Assembly: GCA_039720395.1 (NCBI GenBank)
Contig: CM077828.1
Coordinates: 15,059,764 to 15,123,763 of the forward strand
Direction of reading: 5' to 3'
Origin: Liquidambar formosana
Taxonomy: Eukaryota; Streptophyta; Magnoliopsida; Saxifragales; Altingiaceae
Length of the DNA stretch: 64,000 nt
How positions within the stretch are numbered: the first letter of the stretch is position 1; each line of letters begins with the position of its first letter. A program made the translations under genes and the position numbers. Below are positions 56,920 to 64,000 of the stretch, piece by piece. The notes under the pieces were generated by a model, which was not told the DNA's origin, did no database searches, and saw only the letters and a list, made by a program, of their open reading frames with translations.

Positions 56920-57029
56920 TAAAAATGAAAGTAGTAGAAAATTTTAGTTTTTAAATTTTCATGATGGTGGTGATAGTGGAAGTGACGACAAAATAATGGT
57001 AATGACATGATAGTGGTGGTGATGATGAG

Positions 57030-58154
57030 CAAGGGTGAGGCCAGAGTGTTAGCGAGTGGGGCTAGGGCTGTAAACGACTTAAGCTGTTTATTAACAACTC
57101 GCGAGAAAGCTCATTAAGGGCTCGACTTGAGATCGATTAATTAATAAACGAGTCAAACTCAAACCTGAATTCTAGGCTTGTTTAGTAAACAAGTTGAACT
57201 TGAGCATACCAAAGCTCGACTCGTTTTGGCTTGTGAACAAACTCATTAAGAGCTCGATGAAAAGCTTGTTTAGGGCTCAATTAAAAGCTCGTTAGTAAGC
57301 TCATTTAAGGTCTCGTGAGTGGGAACATAATTGTTCATTGTACATTTTGGCGTGAAAGAGATACTCATTTCCTAATAATAAATGCTTGATGCTTTTACTT
57401 ATCCTAGATTCCTAATAGAGTTTTGACATGATTAGTTTTGAAGCATATATGGGTATATATGGGTGTTATGATGTACTCCAAGCCTCTAACCGATAACTTT
57501 ATTCTTTTTAAATTTATTGCAACGCTTCATTTAATAGTATTGAAAACAGTTATGACCTTATGCGGTTTTGATTTTGAGTTCTTTATGGTTTATGCTTGGG
57601 ATGATGTGTTCTTTATGATTTATGTTTGGATGATGTTTTTTATTGTTGATTTCTTGATTTATACTTGGGATGATGTGTTTTTTTATGGTTTATGCTTGAG
57701 ATGATGATTCTAAACCACTTATCCAAAGAAAAAAAAAAAAAAAAACCTAAACGAGCCAAGCTCAAGTTCGAAATTTAGGATCATTAAAAAGCTTGACTCG
57801 TTTACTAATGAACAAGCTTTTTAGTAAACGAGCCAAGCTTTTTAACGAACCAAGCTTGAGCACTCCAAAGCTTGGCTTGGCTCATTTACAACCCTAGGTG
57901 GAGCAAACCCACCTGAAAATTTCAAACAAAAATAAAAGAAAAAAATTTCTTAATATTTTGGTCTTTTGATAATCGTTTCCCAACTTAATACGAAATAAAG
58001 GAAATTAGTAGTCATTTTGAAGTACGTATACAGTCAATTTGTAATAAATTGACAAACAATATCCTTTATATGGTATCAAGTTGCAAATTAATCACTAAAC
58101 ATAATAAGTTGTAAAAATTTGCCTCACCTAAGGTAGTTTCCTATCTTCGCCCTG
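57030..58154. mobile_element. hAT MITE of the same family, interrupted by a second hAT element
   Basis: Ends CAAGGGTGAGGCC and TCTTCGCCCTG; flanks ATGATGAG (57022-57029) and ATGACGAG (58155-58162), 7/8. The core at 57945-58130 matches 54249-54350. Confidence 0.8.
57063..57896. mobile_element. Nested hAT-type element (834 bp)
   Basis: Ends TAGGGCTGTAAACGA and TCATTTACAACCCTA are inverted. Flanks AGTGGGGC (57055-57062) and GGTGGAGC (57897-57904) match 6/8. Subterminal regions are full of GAGCTCG/AAGCTTG words in both orientations. No transposase. Confidence 0.7.
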
Positions 58155-58599
58155 ATGACGAGTATGTGACAGAAAATTTTGATAGTTATTTCAAAAATTT
58201 CTAGTACTCTATATTTTAATTTTTTGAAATTTTGATAGTTGTTTTAAAAAGAAATAAGTCAAAGTAATATTATCAAATGTGTTTTATGACTAAAACCTTT
58301 AGTGAATGAATTAATCCCTTAAATATTTCTTTAATTTTTTTAACAATATGGTTAATTGGTTATTGATATGACACCCATTTAAAAAACACCAAAAGATTAT
58401 GTGGTGATGTGATTTAATCCGCATAATCAAGAAATAGAATTATGGACGAATAGCACTGCTCAAAACGATAAACAATAAGCCTCTTCCTAATTTTATCTTC
58501 GAAAGTGATTTTATTATTTATGATGAAATATCCTAAAATCTTTAACTAAAGATTAATTAATTTAAAAAAACGATCGTTTCAAAATATCAGACAATATAT

Positions 58600-58868
58600 T
58601 ACTCACTTCATTCCTAGTTGATTGTCGTCCCCTTTGAAAAAAAACACGTTTTTGAGAAAACCCTATTAAATGTTTTCACATCAATATGTATGTTTTGATA
58701 TTTTGATTTTGCTCTAAAGTGTACAAAACATTGAAAAAAAAAAAAAAACATTTTTAAGGGTATTTTAGGAAATGAAATAAGAAGAATCATTAATTGTTAG
58801 AATGTGACAATAATTTTGAAACATCCCAAAAAAGAAAGGAGGCCAATAATTTAGAAACAGAGGGAGTA
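58600..58868. mobile_element. Stowaway-like MITE (same subfamily as the one in the CML promoter)
   Basis: TA, CTCACTTCATTCCTAG start and AACAGAGGGAG, TA end. The interior AAAAAACACGTTTTTGAGAA and CATCAATATGTATGTTTTGA is shared with 60337-60609. Confidence 0.7.
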
Positions 58869-60336
58869 TCTCTTTTACATGAAAATGTGAAAGACCCACC
58901 TTACCTAAAAGAGATGGTACACTACCTTGAGGCGAGATTAGAAAAATTTCCATCAATATTTATACCATTATGTAAAGGGAAGAATAGCCTATGTGTGCCG
59001 ACAATTTTTTTTTGAATATCTAGCTTTATTATATATTATATAAATTAAAATTTAGAAAGAGTTAAATAGTAACATCATAATAATGGAACTTAAATCCATC
59101 ACCCACTGCCTAAAATTCTTTCTTCTACTATAGTAATACTTATGATTAAGACTATTAAAAAAAAAAAAAAAATTCACAGCAAGGGTGGGATTAACTACCA
59201 CCTGATGATTTTTTCTTTTTTTTTTTTAAATTTTTTATATTGAAATCAAGTTTTGCAAATCCAAATATTAAATTAGGTACTTTACTTATGCACATAATCC
59301 ATACCAAAATTTAGGTTAATCCAAGATTGCCATCCAAAAAATGTCCAATTAATAGTTTTATATATTTATAAAAATAAAAAAAAAATTGTTCAATATCTAA
59401 TTAATTTAAAATTCGCTATACATTATATACATGAATTGAATACCAAATGCCCTAATCCATGGAACAGTGAAATTTGATTTTTTTTCATAGAGATTAGTGA
59501 CGGTTGGGAATTTTCCTTCGTGTATGCCATACTGACCAAGAGAGAGAGAGCGTTAGTTAAGTGGGACCAATATGATTGTCAAAAAACAAAACGTGGGACT
59601 AATATGGTGGGTCCTACTTTACCCCACTGGTCAACTTTTGGTCAACTTGTATAAACGATTGATCAGGCAAGCAAATCTCTTTTTCTGTGCGCTCTACTTT
59701 CTTTTCGGGAGAATGACGAAATTGTGGATAAAATAAAAGTAATCTTAAATAAAGATTATACCTCTCTTATTCTAATTAAAACGATAATAATCAACTTTAA
59801 TTCCTAAAAAAAAGATCTATCCTATATCATTTCATAATCATTATTTTGCCCTTCTCATTTTTTATTTTTTATTAATTTTTAACCCTATCTAAATACTCTT
59901 CTCACATTAAACCCATCTTTTCTCTTATAATTTAAAGGTTTCAAAACATAATTTTAAAAAACCAACCATATATATATTTTTCTACTAGAATAATAATATA
60001 CATAGTTGGATTTGAAAATTTTTCCCCAATGGCTGGATATGTGAATTAAATTTAAATCATGCTTTTTCAATAAACAATGATAAAAAAAAAAATAATAATT
60101 AAATAAACAAAACAACATAGAAAATCATCTTTTTTTTTTCTCTTTCTCAACACATAGGAGAATATTAGTTAAGTATTCTTTAATAAAGAAAGATAAAAAC
60201 AATCTGATAAGATTTGGGTAGGGTAAAAAAGGAAAAAAAAAAAAAAAATACTAGAGTGGGATAATAGACTTTCGATCCTAAATCCTTTTTTTTTTTTTTT
60301 TGTAATTAAAATTCATTATTACCACTTTGAAATAAA
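58869..60336. other. Upstream flank of the CML gene, AT-rich, no other gene
   Basis: 59228-59460 is a diverged hairpin related to the foldback at 62365. 59500-59700 is a lower-copy-looking stretch with the paired W-boxes. 59740-60330 is A/T tracts with nothing recognised. Confidence 0.5.
59629..59646. promoter_or_regulatory. Two W-box-like sites (GGTCAAC x2)
   Basis: GGTCAAC occurs at 59629 and 59640, 11 bp apart, the reverse of the WRKY core TTGACC. They lie ~1.27 kb upstream of the CML start. A promoter role is inference. Clustered W-boxes are common in stress-induced genes, including CMLs. Confidence 0.35.
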
Positions 60337-60609
60337 TACTTCTTCTGTTCCAAATTAAGTGCCCCTCTTTGAAAAAACACGCTTTTTAAGAAAATCCTAT
60401 TAAATACTTTCACATCAATACATATGTTTTGAAATTCCAATTTTGCCTTCAAGTGTATAAAACATTAGAAAAAGTAAGAATACATTTTTAAGGATATTTT
60501 AGGAAATAAATTTTAAAAAAAAATCATTGACTTTTGAAATATGACAATTATTTTGAAATATCCCAAAAAAAAATAAATAAATAAGACACTTATTTAAGAA
60601 AGAAGGGTA
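60337..60609. mobile_element. Stowaway-like MITE in the CML promoter
   Basis: TA at 60337-60338, start CTTCTTCTGTTCCAAATTAAG, end TTAAGAAAGAAGGG with TA at 60608-60609. The interior is shared with 58600-58868. It ends ~97 bp upstream of the predicted TATA box. Confidence 0.7.
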
Positions 60610-60705
60610 TATAAGAGTTTTACATCTCTTCTAAGGTTTATTTTTATTTTGACCCACTATTTTGTCATTTTCCCTTTCTTTCCATAGGTCTATAGTTGGC
60701 CTCCT

Positions 60706-60920
60706 CTATAAATTTGATGAAACGCCACACTCTCTGTCCATTCGCTCGAGAAAACTATATTCGGAGTATTTCGTTCTCTTCCCTCTGTTTCTCTCTCCCT
60801 CAAAATAGCAAATTGGCGATAGCACCAATTTCTTTCCCTTTCTTCTCTCTCTAAGATCACATTACTTTTCTGAGTTTTTTTCTCTCTCTCATTCTTTCTC
60901 TGCAATACACGAGCACTGAC
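60706..60920 (+). promoter_or_regulatory. TATA box and 5' leader of the CML gene
   Basis: CTATAAAT at 60706-60713 is the best TATA box upstream. Transcription would then start near 60735-60745. The leader to ATG 60921 is rich in CT (60772-60905), common for plant leaders. No upstream ATG was noticed between the predicted start and 60921 in the final 100 bp. Confidence 0.55.
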
Positions 60921-61442
60921 ATGGCGACGAATCCTGATCCTAGCACTAACTCCAAATCTAATGTATACCTCCAAAACGCCGACGAAGTCAATAGGGTATT
61001 CAAGCGCTTCGACGCCAACGGCGACGGCAAGATCTCAGCGGCCGAGCTCGCCGAAGTCCTCAAGGCCCTCGGATCTGACTCCTCGCTGGAGGAGGTCGGC
61101 CGCATGATGGAGGAACTCGACACGGACCACGACGGCTCCATCAGCCTGACCGAGTTCGCCGACTTCTGCAAAGGCTCTATCACCGGCGGTGAGGACTCCT
61201 CCTCCGACGGCGGCGGCGAACGCGAGCTCCGTGACGCCTTCGAGCTGTACGACCAGGACAAGAACGGGATGATCTCCGCCGTCGAGTTGCACCAGGTGTT
61301 GATTCGGCTGGGCGAGAAGTGCTCGGTCCAGGACTGTACAAGAATGATCAACTCCGTCGATTCGGACGGCGATGGCAACGTCAGCTTCGCGGAGTTCAAG
61401 AAGATGATGACTACTTCGAGTTCGAAAGGTCCGTCGCAGTAA
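60921..61442 (+). CDS. Calmodulin-like protein with four EF-hands (CML27/Ole e 8 type)
   Basis: A 173-residue Ca2+ sensor, intronless, ATG at 60921 and TAA at 61440-61442. Four canonical 12-residue EF-hand loops: D31-E42 (DANGDGKISAAE), D67-E78 (DTDHDGSISLTE), D111-E122 (DQDKNGMISAVE) and D147-E158 (DSDGDGNVSFAE). Each has Asp at position 1, Gly at 6 and Glu at 12, so all four should bind Ca2+. A polar N-terminal tail (1-20) and an acidic, Gly/Ser-rich linker (86-101) replace the long central helix. The stretch LGEKCSVQDCTRMI and the EF4 context are typical of plant CML23-27 and the olive pollen protein Ole e 8. Length fits the family (~160-175). No membrane segment or myristoylation glycine, so probably cytosolic/nuclear. 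The coding sequence is far more GC-rich than its surroundings, normal for intronless CMLs. It likely relays Ca2+ signals in stress or touch responses; the exact partner is unknown. Confidence 0.95.
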   Translation: MATNPDPSTNSKSNVYLQNADEVNRVFKRFDANGDGKISAAELAEVLKALGSDSSLEEVGRMMEELDTDHDGSISLTEFADFCKGSITGGEDSSSDGGGERELRDAFELYDQDKNGMISAVELHQVLIRLGEKCSVQDCTRMINSVDSDGDGNVSFAEFKKMMTTSSSKGPSQ

Positions 61443-61538
61443 TGGACGGTGATTAAGGGTAAAGCTTCGTGGATTTTGCGGTGCGTAGTAATGGACGGTG
61501 ATTAAGGGTGTGATTCATGGATTTTATGGTGTGTTCGC
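61440..61538 (+). repeat. 49-bp tandem duplication starting at the CML stop codon
   Basis: TAATGGACGGTGATTAAGGG occurs at 61440-61459 (beginning with the TAA stop) and again at 61489. Both are followed by a CATGGATTTT/CGTGGATTTT stretch and GGTGYG. The second copy lies in the 3' UTR and has diverged slightly. Confidence 0.85.
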
Positions 61539-61621
61539 ATCTAGGGTATCATTTCTTTCCTGAAGATCTGAATCATACCAGATGGGTTGTTAGGGTTAGA
61601 CTTCCTCATGCTTTTGCGAAA

Positions 61622-61627
61622 AATAAA
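61622..61627 (+). terminator. Likely polyadenylation signal (AATAAA) of the CML gene
   Basis: AATAAA 180 nt after the stop, a usual distance for plant 3' UTRs. Plant signals are loose, so the cleavage site is not fixed. Confidence 0.4.
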
Positions 61628-61796
61628 TTTCGGATTATTGCAAGTCTGAACATTTCAGAAAATACTACTTCTAATGGAAATCGTAGTTTCAGTTGCTTTC
61701 CCGTAATTAGATTTTATCGTTGTTTGGATAATTAATTTCACAAGTATTCGGTAGTCAGAGGCACATGGAGGTATAAATTCTCCACTCTAATCTTTA

Positions 61797-61948
61797 GGCT
61801 CTGTCTGTTTCGCGGGAAACAATTCTTCGGAAGTTTTAGGAAACTTGGGAAATTCCGACCAAAATTCTTTTGGACCAGAAATTTGTAGTTTTTCTGGGGA
61901 GAATTTTTCCTAGAAACTACTACTTGTCAACAACAAACAAAAGCCTAG
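61797..61948. mobile_element. Possible TIR MITE remnant
   Basis: GGCTCTGTCTGTTTCG at the left and CAACAAACAAAAGCC at the right are roughly inverted. The interior is A/T-rich with GGAAATTCCG and GGGGAGAATTTTTCC. Weak evidence. Confidence 0.35.
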
Positions 61949-61980
61949 AAAAAGTTGGGGAAAGAGTAAAGCTGTTAAGA

Positions 61981-62322
61981 TAACGAGGGAAATAATGCTT
62001 AACAAATTAATAAAAGGCGTGTTTGAATGTCCCCATGGTGATTTACTTTTGTTGGGGCTTTGTTTGGTTTGTTCATATGAATCCAATATATAATTAACGA
62101 GGGAAATAATGCTTAACAAATTAATAAAAGGCGTGTTTGAATGTCCCCATGGTGATTTACTTTTGTTGGGGCTTTGTTTGGTTTGTTCATATGAATCCAA
62201 TATATAATTAACGAGGGAAATAATGCTTAACAAATTAATAAAAGGCGTGTTTGAATGTCCCCATGGTGATTTACTTTTGTTGGGGCTTTGTTTGGTTTGT
62301 TCATATGAATCCAATATATAAT
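61981..62322 (+). repeat. Three identical 114-bp tandem repeats
   Basis: Units 61981-62094, 62095-62208 and 62209-62322 start TAACGAGGGAAATAATGC and end CCAATATATAAT. I see no difference between them. Because 114 is a multiple of three, the minus strand stays open for 134 codons as a 38-residue repeat, but this has no sign of being a gene. It lies 0.54 kb downstream of the CML stop. Confidence 0.95.
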
Positions 62323-62344
62323 TTACATGGCATCTATTTCATCA

Positions 62345-62800
62345 AAAAATATATATATATATATATATATAGGGGTAGGTTTCGTTGATACCTGGTCTAA
62401 AATTTTTTACATTTACCCTTATTAATTACATTTACCTTTATTAATATCTTTTTTATAGAAATCATATTTCATCAATCCAACTGTTGGATTATATATTTTT
62501 GTCATGCACGTTATGTATGCCAAATTTCAAATTAATCAAGGATTAGGAGCTATATCATCCATAAAGTGCTCGAAATTAAAGTTTTATTTATTAAAAGAAA
62601 TGTAAGTTTATAGATCAAACACTTTTTAATATTCGATTAATTTAAAATTTGACATGTGTACATGATAGTAATATGTAATCCAACTGTTAGATTGATAAAA
62701 TATGATTTCTATATAAAGATATTGACGGGTGTGAATGTAAAAAGTTTTGCACTAAGTATCAACGGAACCCTCCATATATATATATATATATATATATTTA
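62345..62800. mobile_element. Foldback MITE inside a TA microsatellite
   Basis: TA tracts at 62349-62371 and 62775-62797 flank a ~400-bp hairpin: GTTTCGTTGATACCTGG against the reverse of CTAAGTATCAACGGAACC, and ATAGAAATCATATTTCATCA against TGATAAAATATGATTTCTAT, with its centre near 62580. Same family as 40132-40910. Confidence 0.8.
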
Positions 62801-64000
62801 CATGGCATTTAAGGGAGAAATCCATCTTCTTGAATGAGATTATTTAAAAGCCTTATAATTGTCACCATAAGATTGTGTTTGGTACTCTTGAATAGAATGG
62901 AATGAAAAAAAAGAATGAAAGAAATAGTCATTCTATGCTTTTATTTGGTACAACTGAGGAGAGACGTAGAAAAAAAACGAAAGAAAAGAGAAGTGAAAAA
63001 AGAGATGGATTGGTCTCACAATCGTTATGCTTTTATTTGTTTTTTGGTTTTTTAGGTGAACATATTACACCAAGTGTATTTAGTATTGCCATTGGAAATG
63101 CTCTTATACAATCGTTTTTGGTAATCGTTCCAACCTTTTCCAATGATCCCTTTTTTTTTTATTTAAAGATGATGGGTGTGTAATTTAATTTTAATGTTTA
63201 TGTAAATGTGTTGGATGAGGGGATTAGTGGCTCTAAATTGTGAGAGGTATGGAAACAATGAGAGGGTACGGAAAGAGAGGCTGGACGTGGACAAACATTT
63301 AGTTAAGGATTTGTATCCAAAATCCCTCTAAAAACCTGTTTGACAAAGCGTTGCCATACATTTATACGCTATCCTCTAGAATCTCGTGGGAAAGGCTTCT
63401 CTTTGTAACCTACGGTCAATTTGAACTATTAATATGATATCAAATAATGTGGAATCACTAATTCATGTGGGATCCATTAAATATTAATGATTTAGATTTT
63501 ACTAGATGGTCCAATTAATGAAGAGGATTCTAATTTGAATTTCATTGTCTCTAATAAGAGCCTTTGTTTCGGTACAAAAATAAAAATAAACTTGAATTTT
63601 ATTTGTAAAATCGCTTCAGTCGCTTGGCAAGATCCTCTTTGTCGTACGATGACAATGGATCTTAATACAATTTTTAAAAACCTAATAATCCCTCTTTCCC
63701 TTGAAGAGTGTCTCTATTTCATTTTTGAGTTGTCCCAAAAATTTTATCCCTATAAAAAAAATTAATTAATTTTGATAATTTATCAAAATGTTCTTTTCCA
63801 TTGTATAAATTTGTCATTGTTTATAAAATTGGATTACCAAAATAAATTAGTACATGTGTGTATGTGAAATGCAATTAACAGAAAGAGCATGTTTTATCAT
63901 TTTTTTCTTACTTTTAAAAATGAAAGGTCTTTGAGAAACGGTGAGTCACATCACAAAAAGCAATTTTTGTATGAAAAATGCAATTTGAGGATTTGAAAGA
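62801..64000. other. AT-rich downstream flank, no gene recognised
   Basis: Short frames only (for example 63535-63765), without family features. GTGTTTGGTACTCTTGAATAG near 62875 and TTTGGTACAACTGAG near 62945 look like MITE-tip words. Nothing else supportable. Confidence 0.5.

Noticed and set aside
60857..61399. 180-codon minus-strand frame opposite the CML gene
   Set aside because: Shadow of a GC-rich coding sequence; the plus strand has four perfect EF-hands.
61910..62314. 134-codon minus-strand frame with a 38-residue repeat
   Set aside because: Produced by the 114-bp tandem repeat being a multiple of three; no family signature and no promoter context.
62902..63183. 93-codon plus frame
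   Set aside because: Lys/Glu-rich start from A/G tracts and a hydrophobic end from T tracts; no family feature.

Overview
This is a plant nuclear window, probably from a woody eudicot. It is AT-rich, full of (TA)n and poly(A/T) tracts, and packed with degenerate plant transposon families: Copia and Ty3/Gypsy solo LTRs, L1-type LINEs, hAT, MULE, Stowaway and foldback MITEs, and Helitron ends. I recognise one intact protein-coding gene, an intronless four-EF-hand calmodulin-like (CML) gene at 60921-61442 (+), close to the CML27/Ole e 8 type. I saw no rRNA, tRNA or CRISPR. All boundaries and repeat comparisons were read by eye.

Layout. 1-1385 is the end of a Copia-like element with two LTR copies in tandem. 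1386-11967 is a head-to-tail array of ~2.1-kb units (one 3' part, three complete, one 5' stub). Each unit carries a decayed copy of one gene, tentatively DUF6598-like, and an AT-rich tail with a Helitron-like 3' terminus. A 2972-bp solo Gypsy LTR (TSD GTAAT) sits at a unit junction. 12072-15835 is a hAT element with recognisable termini and a broken TTF/DUF4371/hATC transposase. 15844-19200 is noncoding repeats and MITEs.

19200-39950 (segment A) and 42960-52470 (segment B) are two direct copies of one ancestral stretch, separated by ~3 kb of foldback elements and a MULE. The ancestral stretch held a Myb/SANT-like pseudogene, a plus-strand LINE RT relic, a possible Gypsy integrase scrap and a Stowaway MITE. 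Each copy later took its own insertions. A received a Helitron (19524-26397, itself holding a LINE and a 2574-bp solo LTR), two more minus-strand LINEs, a second Helitron and several MITEs. B received a 402-bp solo LTR (TSD ATGGG), a MULE (TSD TTTCTGATA), other MITEs and a LINE 3' scrap. Because each copy often preserves the empty site of the other's insertion, boundaries can be read unusually well.

52500-58900 is MITE-dense: Stowaway, hAT MITEs (one holding organelle-like filler), a GC-rich MULE and (TA)n-associated MITEs. The gene end of the window (59500-62800) has paired W-boxes, a Stowaway ~100 bp upstream of the TATA box, the CML gene, a 49-bp duplication across its stop codon, a 114-bp x 3 identical minisatellite, and a foldback MITE inside a TA microsatellite. 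The rest is relic and non-coding as far as I can see.
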